The notes: generated from the sequence alone by a model not told the origin. A DNA stretch of 64,000 nt from Echinicola marina (GCF_020463795.1 NZ_CP080025.1:4895501-4959500); one strand, 5' to 3'. Positions 1-8,881 are shown, counted from the first letter of the stretch. Translations and numbers: made by a program.

Positions 1-2
1 AA

Positions 3-737
3 GAAGAGGAGGCACTCATCGTTGGTTTTGTAGCCATCCTCGCCTTGATGCTCATCATCAATCCCGTTTCTAACGCCTTGTTCAAAAAATACCAACATTA
101 TATCGAAACGTTGGATAATCTGAATATCCAGCTTGAAGAAAAAACAACTGATCTCAAACAACTAAGAAATCAAATCAATCCCCATTTCCTCTTTAATGCC
201 CTGAATACCATTTATGGAATCTCTCTTCAAGAAAATGCCGAGAAAACAGCTGAAAGCGTCCAAAAGTTGGGGGATATGATGCGATTTATGCTGCATGAGA
301 ATACCCAAGACAGTATTCCTCTAAACAGGGAAATCGATTATTTGATCAATTATGTGGACCTACAGGAACTAAGGATTCAGGAACAGGAAAACATTGAAAT
401 TCTCTTCAGCAGCAACGAGGACCATTGTAAGGGAAATATCGCCCCCATGCTCCTCATTCCTTTTATTGAAAATGCCTTCAAGCATGGTATCAGTCTGCAA
501 AAAAAATCTTGGGTCAACATCAATTTAAGATGTCTGGAAGGCTCGCTTCATTTGGACATCAACAACAGCATCCATCGAAAGAAAGAAGAAGACCCTGAAC
601 ACCAAGCTTCAGGCATAGGGCTGCAAAATGTAAAACAAAGGTTAAAACTGCTCTATCCGAACAGACATGAATTGGTAATCCGCGAAAATGATCTGGAATA
701 TTTTGTACATTTATCCATACAATTAACCAAAAGCTGA
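3..737 (+). CDS. LytS/YpdA-type sensor histidine kinase, 5'-truncated by window edge
   Basis: This is the C-terminal part of a membrane sensor kinase of the His_kinase (PF06580) type. The frame is open to the left edge, so the start lies outside the window. The first visible residues form a hydrophobic segment (roughly nt 12-62), probably the last transmembrane helix. A coiled-coil linker follows, then the H-box QINPHFLFNALN, whose histidine codon is at 183-185. The N-box PFIENAFKHG and the glycine-rich GIGLQNVKQRL belong to the ATPase domain. The stop TGA shares one base with the ATG of the LytTR regulator, so the two are translationally coupled and form a two-component pair. The signal sensed cannot be read because the sensor part is missing. 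Confidence 0.93.
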   Translation, partial: EEEALIVGFVAILALMLIINPVSNALFKKYQHYIETLDNLNIQLEEKTTDLKQLRNQINPHFLFNALNTIYGISLQENAEKTAESVQKLGDMMRFMLHENTQDSIPLNREIDYLINYVDLQELRIQEQENIEILFSSNEDHCKGNIAPMLLIPFIENAFKHGISLQKKSWVNINLRCLEGSLHLDINNSIHRKKEEDPEHQASGIGLQNVKQRLKLLYPNRHELVIRENDLEYFVHLSIQLTKS

Positions 738-1414
738 TGCTCAGAGCCATAGCCATAGATGATGAACCGCTTGCCTTGGAAGTAATCAAAAGCCATGCTT
801 CCAAGGTCAACTTTATCCAACTTGAGAAAACATTTACCAATGCCTTTGAAGCTTTGGATTACCTGCAAAACAATCCAGTAGAACTGATATTCTTGGACAT
901 AAAAATGCCTGATATCTCTGGAATGGAATTTGCAACTCTTCCAGCCAATAAACCCATGATTATCTTTACCACTGCCTATTCTGAGCATGCAGTAAAAAGT
1001 TTTGAGTTGGACGCTATAGACTACCTGTTGAAGCCGTTTTCCCTAGCCAGATTTACCAAAGCCTGTACTAAGGCCAATGAATTATGGATATTAAAAAACA
1101 GGAAAGAAACAGAAAAAAATTCCTTATTCCTGAAAACAGGCTACGAACAGGTAAAAATACTACTGAGCGAAATCCTGTTTTTGGAGGCCTCTGGAAATTA
1201 TGTCACCTTTCAAACCAAAGAAAACAAAATCATGAGCAGAATGACTTTTCAAGAAGCTGAAAAGCTACTGTCTGAATCATTTTTTAGAATCCATCGCTCC
1301 TTTATTGTTCACAAAGACAAAATTGAAAAAATAGAGAGACATCAGGTCACTATTGGAAAACATAAAATCCCTATCGGCAGCAATTACGCTGGAAACCTTG
1401 AATCAATCAATTAA
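737..1414 (+). CDS. LytTR-family response regulator
   Basis: This is a 225-residue response regulator, partner of the kinase it overlaps by one base. The N-terminal receiver domain (about 1-115) has the acidic pair D8/D9, the phosphoacceptor D54 in FLDIKMPD, T78 and K99 in the LLKPF motif. The C-terminal LytTR DNA-binding domain (about 130-225) contains the typical FLEASGNYVTF and RIHRSFIVH blocks. Such proteins bind direct repeats and act as transcription factors; the targets are not evident here. A hairpin terminator directly follows the stop, so the pair ends its own transcription unit. Confidence 0.95.
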   Translation: MLRAIAIDDEPLALEVIKSHASKVNFIQLEKTFTNAFEALDYLQNNPVELIFLDIKMPDISGMEFATLPANKPMIIFTTAYSEHAVKSFELDAIDYLLKPFSLARFTKACTKANELWILKNRKETEKNSLFLKTGYEQVKILLSEILFLEASGNYVTFQTKENKIMSRMTFQEAEKLLSESFFRIHRSFIVHKDKIEKIERHQVTIGKHKIPIGSNYAGNLESIN

Positions 1415-1456
1415 TCAAAATGACCGCCTTGGAAAATCCTGGTGGTCATTTTGATT
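1413..1456 (+). terminator. Hairpin terminator after LytTR operon
   Basis: A 16-bp inverted repeat (1413-1428 with 1441-1456, one G-T pair) starts inside the regulator's stop codon, with a 12-nt loop. The run of T in the descending arm and the position right after the operon support termination. Confidence 0.7.
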
Positions 1457-1886
1457 AAAAAACTTTCTCACAATCTATTTATTATCAATGATTTAAAAAA
1501 ATCACGAAATCAGTTTTTTTAGCTTACTCCCATTCTTGTTCTTAAGCAACAGTCATTGCCCCATATCTTCCATTTGGACTTATTCAAAGATATATTCCTG
1601 ATCTTATAACATACAGACCACAAGTAGAGGAATTTGCTGAATTCGTAAATCGTTGCGCTACCGAGACAGTGGCATTGACCTCTTCTGAAGCCCTAATCTT
1701 CGCACAGCAAAATAATTGGTCAAACCATCAGCAACATCACATTCAAAATGCTCCTCCTCATTTGTAGCATAAAAAAAGTGATCAGCGAGCTTTTTATAGA
1801 AAACAAACTAAAATGATTAATTTTACAGGGCTATTGCCCTAATGAGAAAATCTTTTCGTTTAGGAATAATTAACATTTTACACTAT
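1415..1886. other. Intergenic region between regulator and GH3 gene
   Basis: Apart from the terminator and the fragment at 1546-1767, this holds the leader of the GH3 gene. A small hairpin (AGGGC/GCCCT with a TATT loop, about 1827-1840) sits just before an upstream ATG at 1842 and would mask its ribosome binding region, which favours the ATG at 1887. I see no clear promoter. Confidence 0.4.
1546..1767 (+). pseudogene. Possible decayed ORF fragment without start codon
   Basis: Between the LytTR regulator and the GH3 gene a plus-strand frame stays open for 73 codons after a TAA at 1543-1545 and ends with TAG at 1765-1767. It has no ATG, GTG or TTG near its beginning. Its composition looks protein-like (it begins ATVIAPYLPFGLIQRYIPDL), with balanced hydrophobic and charged residues. 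I do not recognise the family. The reverse strand is also open over part of it, so it may be chance or the remains of a deleted gene. Confidence 0.25.
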
Positions 1887-4286
1887 ATGCAAATATTTAA
1901 TAGGTTAACACTGTGTTCCCTCTGTTTCAGCTTAACTAGCCTTGGTGCCCTGGGACAAAAAGCCAATATTTATCACAAAGATTGGATTGATTTCAATAAA
2001 AACGGTCAAAAGGATATTTTCGAGGACCCCAATCAATATATTGAACGACGTGTCGAGGACCTATTGAGCCAAATGACATTAGAGGAAAAGACATGCCAAA
2101 CGGCCACCTTATATGGCTATAAAAGGGTACTGGCAGATGAATTACCCACCAAAGAATGGAAAAATGAAATATGGAAAGATGGCATAGCCAATATTGATGA
2201 GCAGCTCAATGGCCTAAAAGAAACACCATATTCTTACCCTTTCAGTAAGCATGCAGAGGCCATTAATACTATTCAGCGTTGGTTCATCGAAGAAACCCGC
2301 CTGGGGATTCCCGTAGATTTTACCAACGAAGCCATTCACGGATTAAATCATGACCATGCGACCCCACTACCTGCTCCCATATCGATTGGGAGTACTTGGA
2401 ACAAAAAACTGGTAAGACAAGCAGGAAGCATCGCTGGTAGGGAAGCCAAAGCATTGGGCTACACTAATATATACGCTCCAATCCTTGACTTGGCCAGAGA
2501 TCCGAGATGGGGACGCGTATTGGAGTGTTACGGTGAAGAGCCTTTCCATGTAGCATCAATGGGACAACAAATGGTAGAAGGAATTCAGTCCCAAGGTTTA
2601 GGAGCTACTCTAAAACACTACGCAGTATATAGTGTACCAAAGGGAGGCAGAGATGGCTATGCCAGAACCGATCCCCATGTAGCTCCCAGAGAAATGCACC
2701 AGTTACACCTTTTCCCCTATCGCAAAATCATCAAAGAATCCAAGCCTGTAGGGGTAATGAGCAGCTATAACGACTGGGATGGAGTACCCGTCAGTGCCAG
2801 TTATTATTTCCTTACAGAACTGCTCAGGCATCAATTTGGCTTCAACGGATATGTTGTGTCAGACAGTGAGGCAGTGGAATTTGTGCACAGCAAACATCAC
2901 GTAGCAGTCGATTACAAAGATGCCGTCCGCCAAGTGGCAGAAGCGGGCCTGAATGTACGAACCCATTTTACTCCACCACAGGATTATATTCTTCCCCTCA
3001 GAGAATTGGTCAAGGAAGGACGCCTCTCGATGGAAACCTTGGACAGAAACGTAGCTGACGTCCTCAGGGTGAAATTCCAATTGGGGCTTTTTGATGCGCC
3101 CTATGTAAAAGACCCAAAAGCCGCGGACAAAATAGTGGCCGCTCCTGATACGGAAGACTTTGTTTTAAACATGGCACGTGAATCACTCGTGCTACTTAAA
3201 AATGAAGCAGACCTATTGCCATTGAAATTAAATTCTCTCAACAATATTTTGGTTACAGGACCACTAGCTGAAGATGAAAGTGTCTATGTAAGTCGCTATG
3301 GCCCACAAAATCTTGAAAATATCAATATACCGGAAGGCATCCAGCAGTATGTCGGGGATGCCGCTAAGGTAAATTATGAAAAAGGTTGTGAAGTGGTGGA
3401 TGAGAACTGGCCTGAAAGTGAGATCATTCCTACTCCCCTGAGCGATAGAGAAAAAGATGACATCCAAAAAGCAGTGATAAAAGCCCAGGATGCCGATGTA
3501 GTAATTGCAGTACTAGGACAAGATGAAAAACGCTGTGGAGAGAGCAAATCCCGCACGGGGTTAGGCTTACCAGGAAGGCAGTTGCAACTACTTCAAGCCC
3601 TAAAGGAAACAGGCAAACCAATCGTGCTTGTCCTTATCAATGGACAACCGCTGACCATTAATTGGGAAAACAGGTATATCCCTGCCATCTTAGAAGCATG
3701 GTTTCCGAATGCAAAAGGAGGGCAAGCAGTGGCAGAAACACTATTTGGAGACTATAATCCTGGAGGCAAACTTCCGGTAACATTTCCGAAAAGCCTGGGC
3801 CAAATAGAACTTAACTTCCCGTTTAAGCCTGGCTCCCATGCAGGACAGCCCGGAGCTGGCCCCAATGGTTATGGAAACACCGCCGTCATCGGCCCCCTAT
3901 ATCCCTTTGGCTATGGTCTGAGTTACACCTCTTTTTCTTATGCTAATCTCAATATTAGCCCCGATAAGCAGTATCAACAAGGTCAGATTACTGTAAGTGC
4001 CGATATTACCAATTCCGGAAAAATGAAAGGTGATGAAGTAGTCCAGCTTTATATCAGAGACAAAGTCAGCAGCGTAACCACCTATGTCAGCCAGTTAAGG
4101 GGCTTTGAACGAGTTACATTAGAACCGGGAGAAACCAAGACCGTCACCTTTAGCATCGGTCCTGACGACCTGGAAATATTGGACAAAAACATGAACTGGA
4201 CAGTAGAACCCGGTAGCTTTGAAGTTCTATTGGGCAGCAGTTCGGAAGATATTCGTCTCCAAAAGGAATTTGAAATTATTAAATAA
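1887..4286 (+). CDS. Secreted glycoside hydrolase family 3 (beta-glucosidase/beta-xylosidase type)
   Basis: This is an exported exo-acting glycosidase of 799 residues. The ATG at 1887 is preferred because a classic signal peptide ending in GALGQ starts there; an in-frame ATG at 1842 would add 15 residues. Domains in order are the GH3 N-terminal barrel, the GH3 C-terminal alpha/beta domain and a fibronectin-III-like domain (last 70 residues or so). The probable nucleophile is D326 in GYVVSDSEA, and the probable acid/base is E552 in a GESKSR motif, both assigned by family pattern. It most likely removes beta-linked glucose or xylose from oligosaccharides in the periplasm. It stands alone, without a SusC/SusD pair, so its polysaccharide cannot be inferred. 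Confidence 0.92.
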   Translation: MQIFNRLTLCSLCFSLTSLGALGQKANIYHKDWIDFNKNGQKDIFEDPNQYIERRVEDLLSQMTLEEKTCQTATLYGYKRVLADELPTKEWKNEIWKDGIANIDEQLNGLKETPYSYPFSKHAEAINTIQRWFIEETRLGIPVDFTNEAIHGLNHDHATPLPAPISIGSTWNKKLVRQAGSIAGREAKALGYTNIYAPILDLARDPRWGRVLECYGEEPFHVASMGQQMVEGIQSQGLGATLKHYAVYSVPKGGRDGYARTDPHVAPREMHQLHLFPYRKIIKESKPVGVMSSYNDWDGVPVSASYYFLTELLRHQFGFNGYVVSDSEAVEFVHSKHHVAVDYKDAVRQVAEAGLNVRTHFTPPQDYILPLRELVKEGRLSMETLDRNVADVLRVKFQLGLFDAPYVKDPKAADKIVAAPDTEDFVLNMARESLVLLKNEADLLPLKLNSLNNILVTGPLAEDESVYVSRYGPQNLENINIPEGIQQYVGDAAKVNYEKGCEVVDENWPESEIIPTPLSDREKDDIQKAVIKAQDADVVIAVLGQDEKRCGESKSRTGLGLPGRQLQLLQALKETGKPIVLVLINGQPLTINWENRYIPAILEAWFPNAKGGQAVAETLFGDYNPGGKLPVTFPKSLGQIELNFPFKPGSHAGQPGAGPNGYGNTAVIGPLYPFGYGLSYTSFSYANLNISPDKQYQQGQITVSADITNSGKMKGDEVVQLYIRDKVSSVTTYVSQLRGFERVTLEPGETKTVTFSIGPDDLEILDKNMNWTVEPGSFEVLLGSSSEDIRLQKEFEIIK

Positions 4287-4434
4287 CATCCCAAGCTTAG
4301 GCAAAACTCAAGGGTAAAAACAGGAGTAGATTCAGCTTATTCTCTGTATCCTCTTTTACAATCTATCCAAAAAACATAAAAATCTCCTAAGATTTGCGTT
4401 AATTTGGGTTGTAAAAAAAATTATAGAAGACAAC

Positions 4435-4869
4435 ATGCAAACAGGATTTCAACACCTTCATTCCGGAATGGCTTATTTGGTCATAGCGGGTCTGGCCATT
4501 GTTTTTATTTACGCCCTTATTGGTGCTTTAAGCAATAAAGAATTTACTGATAAAAGCCGTAAATTTGGTTTGATAGGACTTATTCCAGCCCATATCCAAC
4601 TGATCGTAGGAATAGCCATTTACTTTATCAGCCCATTGGGGTTGTCTAATTTATCTGGCGGAGAAGCTATGGGAGATGCCACCAGCAGACTATATGCCTT
4701 GGAACATCCCTTGATGAATATCATAGCCATCATCCTGATCACAGTAGGTTACAGTAGGGCTAAAAAATTAACCAATAATAAGGCCAGGTACAGAAGCCTT
4801 TATATGTTTTATGGAATTGCCTTATTAATGATCCTTTCAAGAATACCTTGGAATGCTTGGTTGGCATAA
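4435..4869 (+). CDS. Four-helix membrane protein with conserved-looking histidines
   Basis: This 144-residue inner membrane protein has four predicted transmembrane helices (about 12-32, 45-65, 92-108, 120-138). Histidines H7, H9, H53 (PAHIQL) and H91 (LEHPLMN) lie near helix ends. Relatives in Bacteroidota are often named cytochrome b-like, and paired histidines could bind heme, but that is inference. It is a single gene closed by a strong terminator, and the neighbours give no functional clue. Confidence 0.8.
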   Translation: MQTGFQHLHSGMAYLVIAGLAIVFIYALIGALSNKEFTDKSRKFGLIGLIPAHIQLIVGIAIYFISPLGLSNLSGGEAMGDATSRLYALEHPLMNIIAIILITVGYSRAKKLTNNKARYRSLYMFYGIALLMILSRIPWNAWLA

Positions 4870-4875
4870 AATATC

Positions 4876-4900
4876 AAAAGGAGCTCAACGGCTCCTTTTT
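4876..4900. terminator. Bidirectional hairpin terminator
   Basis: The stem AAAAGGAGC pairs with GCTCCTTTTT over a 6-nt loop and is followed by a T run on the plus strand. The reverse strand also ends in T residues. It separates the membrane protein gene from the convergent ywbE. Confidence 0.85.
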
Positions 4901-4909
4901 TCTTTCAAT

Positions 4910-5113
4910 TCAATCTTCCTCTATGATATTTTTTACTCTTCCCACTTCACCGGTATCCAGCTGAACCTTGATCCCATGTGGGTGATTGGGTGATTTAGTC
5001 AATATCCGCTTCACCAGGCCATCAGTGAGTTCCCCACTCCTCTGATGATGTTTTTGCACGATCTCTACAAAATCCCCTATTTTTATATCCTTCCTTATTC
5101 TACCGTCAAGCAT
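4910..5113 (-). CDS. ywbE: YwbE family protein (DUF2196)
   Basis: This is a 67-residue small basic protein matching the YwbE family in full length. It begins with the typical GRIRKDIKIGDFVEIV and contains LVKRILTKSPNHPHGIKV, which recalls a KOW/SH3-like beta barrel. Its function is not established. Monocistronic, convergent with the gene at 4435. Confidence 0.88.
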   Translation of the reverse strand: MLDGRIRKDIKIGDFVEIVQKHHQRSGELTDGLVKRILTKSPNHPHGIKVQLDTGEVGRVKNIIEED

Positions 5114-5237
5114 ATTGAATGTATATGTTATTTATCCATTTATTTTCATCAAAAGCAAATTCCGACGAAATAACGCAAATAAATTGAATTCAGCCACTTT
5201 TAGAATCAGATAATTGAATCGCATTGACTATTCAGAA

Positions 5238-6383
5238 CTATTTCACTCCTATTTGATCTTGGCATAAACTTCTTACTGCCTTATACTCTCCCTTAAAGGT
5301 ATCCTTTACCATCACTATCTGCCATAAATGGTTTTGACGGGCACGAAAAGAGCCTGCACTACAACTCAAGTAATACTGCCACATCCTGTAAAATCTATGA
5401 TCATAATGCTCCTTGATGGAATCCCAAGCTGCTTTGAACCGATCCAACCAAGCCATCAGCGTATTATCATAATAAAGCCCAAAGTTGTGCCAGTCTTCAA
5501 TATGAAAGTACCCTTCCATGGCTTTTGTAAGCTGTGCAGCTGATGGTATCAGACTATTTGGAAAGATATACTTATCGATCCAAGGGTCAGTGACTTCAAA
5601 AGTTGCATATTTACCTATCGTATGAAGGAGACTGATGCCCCCATCTTTTAGATTTTTATTCACCACCTCCATATACTTCCGATGGTTTTTCAAGCCCACA
5701 TGTTCCATCATTCCGATGGATAAGACCCTATCAAATGACTCATTGACCTCTCTATAATCCTGCAAACGTATTTCCACATCCAGTCCCCTGCAGCGTACCT
5801 TTGCCAATTCAGCCTGCTTCTCAGATAGCGTCAATCCAACCACTTCTACCTGATAATTTCTGGCGGCATATGTTGCAAATCCACCCCATCCACAACCAAT
5901 ATCTAAAACCCGCATCCCTGCTGACAGCTTTAACTTTCGGCATATCAATTCCAACTTTTTCTCCTGTGCCTCGTCTAAATCCCTCGCTTCTTCCCAATAT
6001 GCGCAACTGTACATCATATACTTATCCAACATTTTCTCATAAAGAGTATTGCCAATATTATAATGTTGGACGATAGTATTTTTGGCCAAAGTGATTGATT
6101 GGAGATTAAACAATTTGGCCTTGATTCCCTGCCAGAACATTTTTAAATTTCCCTTGACCTTCTGATGCAATTTTGCCCTCAATAACTTATTAAAAAATTC
6201 ATCCAAAGCCTCGCATTCCCACCATCCATCCATATAAGCTTCTCCCAAGCCCAAAGAGCCTTCGCTTAGTACTTTCTTATAAAAACGATGATCCTTCACT
6301 TGAATATCATATTGAGCAGCCCCATTAACACAAATACCTGCATGGGCTAATAGTTCTTGAATTGTCTTTTGATAAGCATCCAT
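5238..6383 (-). CDS. cfa: Cyclopropane-fatty-acyl-phospholipid synthase
   Basis: The enzyme uses S-adenosylmethionine to add a methylene bridge across double bonds of membrane phospholipid acyl chains. At 381 residues it matches the usual length. It shows the N-terminal lipid-binding part, the conserved SCAYW segment (126-130), the SAM-binding motif VLDIGCGWGGF (159-169) and the PNSLIPS loop. The ATG at 6381-6383 fits the family N-terminus. It is transcribed alone with a long AT-rich upstream region. A methyltransferase relative with other lipid substrates is the only serious alternative. Confidence 0.95.
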   Translation of the reverse strand: MDAYQKTIQELLAHAGICVNGAAQYDIQVKDHRFYKKVLSEGSLGLGEAYMDGWWECEALDEFFNKLLRAKLHQKVKGNLKMFWQGIKAKLFNLQSITLAKNTIVQHYNIGNTLYEKMLDKYMMYSCAYWEEARDLDEAQEKKLELICRKLKLSAGMRVLDIGCGWGGFATYAARNYQVEVVGLTLSEKQAELAKVRCRGLDVEIRLQDYREVNESFDRVLSIGMMEHVGLKNHRKYMEVVNKNLKDGGISLLHTIGKYATFEVTDPWIDKYIFPNSLIPSAAQLTKAMEGYFHIEDWHNFGLYYDNTLMAWLDRFKAAWDSIKEHYDHRFYRMWQYYLSCSAGSFRARQNHLWQIVMVKDTFKGEYKAVRSLCQDQIGVK

Positions 6384-6777
6384 GGTGGTGTCCTCTTAGA
6401 TTACACAAACCTTAAATTGTCCTGATACCTCAAAGAATAACTAAGTTCAACCCGATATACAACCAAAATTCCTTATTTAATTTATTAAAATCCCTTCAAG
6501 AATTAAAGGATTATAAGTTCTTTTCTCTCCCTTATTTGCTCCGCCGAAAAGCCACTAAAGAAAACGAGAAACCAAAAAATCAATAAATAGCATATTATTT
6601 CAATTATACACAACCATCACAACACTTCGCAAGACAAACAATAAAATTTAGACCTACCTATTAACAAAATCACATCCAAAGCACTCGCCTTCAAACATTT
6701 AAAATTAGGTATTATTTTATCAGCACATCACCCCATGCCCTTTTTTGAAATTTTATTCTGTTTTTAAAAAAAAGAAT

Positions 6778-6785
6778 TACCTTTG
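6778..6785 (+). promoter_or_regulatory. Candidate -7 element for sulP leader
   Basis: TACCTTTG matches the Bacteroidota -7 consensus TAnnTTTG exactly. No convincing -33 TTTG is found at the usual spacing. It predicts a transcript start near 6791 and a leader of about 160 nt before sulP. Confidence 0.4.
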
Positions 6786-6793
6786 TATCACCT

Positions 6794-6838
6794 ATGATAA
6801 ACATTGCCACAATAAAACCTATCCCTACTCCACCCTGA
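6794..6838 (+). CDS. Possible 14-codon leader peptide, proline-rich
   Basis: A short ORF directly after the predicted transcript start encodes MINIATIKPIPTPP and then TGA. Its last codons run into the ascending arm of the hairpin at 6830-6848. The arrangement of leader peptide, terminator hairpin and structural gene is that of an attenuator, but there is no ribosome binding site and no homology support. It could be chance. Confidence 0.25.
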   Translation: MINIATIKPIPTPP

Positions 6839-6856
6839 ACCTTGGTGGCTTTTTTT
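6830..6856 (+). terminator. Terminator-like hairpin in the sulP leader
   Basis: CCACC (6830-6834) pairs with GGTGG (6844-6848) over a 9-nt loop and is followed by C and seven T. It lies within the predicted sulP mRNA, about 100 nt before the start codon, and no gene ends upstream on this strand, so it may act as an attenuator or end a small RNA. Confidence 0.45.
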
Positions 6857-6952
6857 ATCCTCCCGTCATTATTTCAATGTTTCGGACAAAATGCTGTGGC
6901 CAACACATTCTAAACACGCTTTCATACTATACCAAATTAAACCAGAAAAGAC

Positions 6953-8491
6953 ATGACACAAATGTTCTTTAACCTATTTCGTCCAAAGCAATCAACGCTT
7001 AAGGATGAAGTACTCTCAGGCTTAACTGTTGCATTGGCCCTGGTGCCAGAAGCAGTGGCCTTCTCTTTAATTGCACAAGTTTCTCCTTTGATAGGACTTT
7101 ATACTGCCTTTTTTATAGGCTTGATCACAGCTATGCTCGGCGGTAGGCCAGGAATGATTTCCGGTGCTACTGGCGCTATTGCTGTTGTGGTGGTCGCCTT
7201 GGTGGTGAGCCATGGAGTAGAATACCTATTTGCTGCAGTTATTTTAATGGGGATCATCCAGATTTTGGTGGGCGTATTAAAACTTGGAAAATTGATCCGG
7301 TTGGTTCCTCACCCAGTAATGTATGGGTTTGTCAATGGATTGGCGGTGATAATTTTCACTTCCCAATTTGAGCAGTTTAAAATCCAAACAGCTCCAGGCG
7401 TGAAAGAATGGATTTCAGGTCCTCCATTATACATTATGCTGGGCTTAGTAATCCTTACTATGATCATCATAAAATTCTTACCCAAAGTCACTAAAGTCAT
7501 TCCTTCTGCCCTAGCGGCGATATTGGTCATTTCAGGCATAGTTATTTTTGGAGGTGTGGACACCAAAACTGTTGGGGATATGGCTTCTATATCAGGTGGA
7601 CTACCGGAATTTCATCTTCCCATGGTGCCTTTAAATTGGGACACCTTGATGGTGGTACTTCCCTATTCTGCTATCATGGCAGCCGTGGGGCTCATTGAAA
7701 GCCTTTTGACCCTTACCTTGGTAGACGAAATCACAGAAACTCGTGGAAACGGGAATAAAGAGTGTATCGCCCAGGGCATGGCCAATGTCACCACAGGTTT
7801 CTTTGGCGGAATGGGTGGCTGTGCCATGATCGGCCAAAGCCTGATCAACGTCAATGCTGGCGGTAGAAACAGAATTTCAGGCATTGTGGCAGCTTGTGGT
7901 TTGCTGACATTTATACTCTTCTTTTCATCTTATATTGAAATGATCCCAATGGCCGCATTGGTGGGATTAATGTTTATGGTCGCCATAGGGACATTTGAAT
8001 GGGCATCCCTGAAGATTTTCAAAAAAGTACCTTTCACCGATGTATTGGTCATGATTGTAGTGACCTTGGTAACTATCTTCTTGCACAACTTGGCCTTGGC
8101 TGTATTGGTTGGAGTGATCATCTCAGCCTTGGTATTTGCTTGGGAAAATTCCAAGATGATCCGTGCCAGAAAAACCATTGATAAAAATGGTGTAAAACAC
8201 TATGAAATCTATGGTCCTCTATTCTTTGCCTCTGCATTGACCTTTGGTGAAAAATTTGACCCTACCAACGATCCAGATGAGATCATCATCGATTTTGCAG
8301 AGAGTCGCATTGTGGACCATTCAGGTATAGATGCAGTTCATAAGGTAACCGAAAGATACAATAAGGTAGGCAAAACGGTCTATATCCGTCATCTAAGCAC
8401 AAGTTCCAAAACCTTATTGGAAAAAGCCGAAAAAATCATCAATGTCAACTATGCAGATGACGATCCTAGTTATAAAATTGTAATGGATTGA
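6953..8491 (+). CDS. SulP/SLC26 family anion transporter
   Basis: This is a 512-residue inner membrane permease. The N-terminal transmembrane domain starts with the family signature TVALALVPEAVAFSLIA and SPLIGLYTAFFIGLITAMLGG, followed by the GMISGATGAIAV segment. A cytoplasmic STAS domain covers about 415-512, including IIIDFAESRIVDHSGID. Members carry sulfate, bicarbonate or other anions, often with sodium or protons; the substrate cannot be told from sequence. No sulfate assimilation or carbonic anhydrase genes are adjacent. A second ATG at 6962 is possible. A terminator follows. Confidence 0.93.
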   Translation: MTQMFFNLFRPKQSTLKDEVLSGLTVALALVPEAVAFSLIAQVSPLIGLYTAFFIGLITAMLGGRPGMISGATGAIAVVVVALVVSHGVEYLFAAVILMGIIQILVGVLKLGKLIRLVPHPVMYGFVNGLAVIIFTSQFEQFKIQTAPGVKEWISGPPLYIMLGLVILTMIIIKFLPKVTKVIPSALAAILVISGIVIFGGVDTKTVGDMASISGGLPEFHLPMVPLNWDTLMVVLPYSAIMAAVGLIESLLTLTLVDEITETRGNGNKECIAQGMANVTTGFFGGMGGCAMIGQSLINVNAGGRNRISGIVAACGLLTFILFFSSYIEMIPMAALVGLMFMVAIGTFEWASLKIFKKVPFTDVLVMIVVTLVTIFLHNLALAVLVGVIISALVFAWENSKMIRARKTIDKNGVKHYEIYGPLFFASALTFGEKFDPTNDPDEIIIDFAESRIVDHSGIDAVHKVTERYNKVGKTVYIRHLSTSSKTLLEKAEKIINVNYADDDPSYKIVMD

Positions 8492-8516
8492 TCCATTATA
8501 ACCTAATAAAATACTT

Positions 8517-8547
8517 AGCAGCGGTTTTAAAATCGCTGCTTTTTTTT
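8517..8547 (+). terminator. Terminator of sulP
   Basis: AGCAGCG (8517-8523) pairs with CGCTGCT (8534-8540), with TTTT/AAAA able to extend inside the loop, and is followed by eight T. Strong intrinsic terminator shape. Confidence 0.88.
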
Positions 8548-8881
8548 GCCCATACGGAATTCCAAGTACATGAACGAATCTCTGTCAGTCAAACTGAAAC
8601 GCATTATATCCAAACACCTACTCCTCAAAAAGCACTTAATTTCAAGTCATTACATGTCCATAAGTACTTCTTGAATTGTGAAAAATATGATTAATTTTAG
8701 ATACTGATCTATCAATATTTTAACCCAAATGCCATGAATGTCTACAAAGTACCTTTATGCTATCAATAAGCATGCAGAAGATAAAGCAGAAAGTATGACT
8801 AAATATGGAGTTCCTCTTGGGCTACGCACGCACACGGGTGGCTCTATATTATTAAAATGTATTTCTTAAAAACACTAATGA
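8548..8881. other. Spacer with possible 43-codon ORF
   Basis: The region contains one small ORF with ATG at 8738 and stop at 8867-8869 (43 codons, beginning MSTKYLYAINKHAEDKAESM). Its middle (8818-8841) is richer in CG than the surroundings. I do not recognise the peptide. Otherwise nothing but the upstream region of the gene at 8882 is seen. Confidence 0.3.

Larger units (their letters stand above)
6384..6952. other. Divergent intergenic region of cfa and sulP
   Basis: This AT-rich 569-bp spacer carries the cfa upstream region and the leader of the SulP gene. The rightward half holds a -7 element, a 14-codon ORF and a terminator-like hairpin, listed separately. The left half (6384-6770) shows nothing I can assign. 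Confidence 0.5.

Noticed and set aside
1670-1812. Minus-strand open frame over the decayed ORF region
   Set aside because: Short, without start codon, and overlaps the plus-strand fragment; both cannot be confidently real.
6745-6972. 75-codon plus ORF running into the sulP start
   Set aside because: Cysteine- and tyrosine-rich product with no family likeness; it crosses the leader hairpin and overlaps sulP out of frame.
8488-8694. 68-codon plus ORF overlapping the sulP stop
   Set aside because: It runs through the sulP terminator, so it is very unlikely to be translated.
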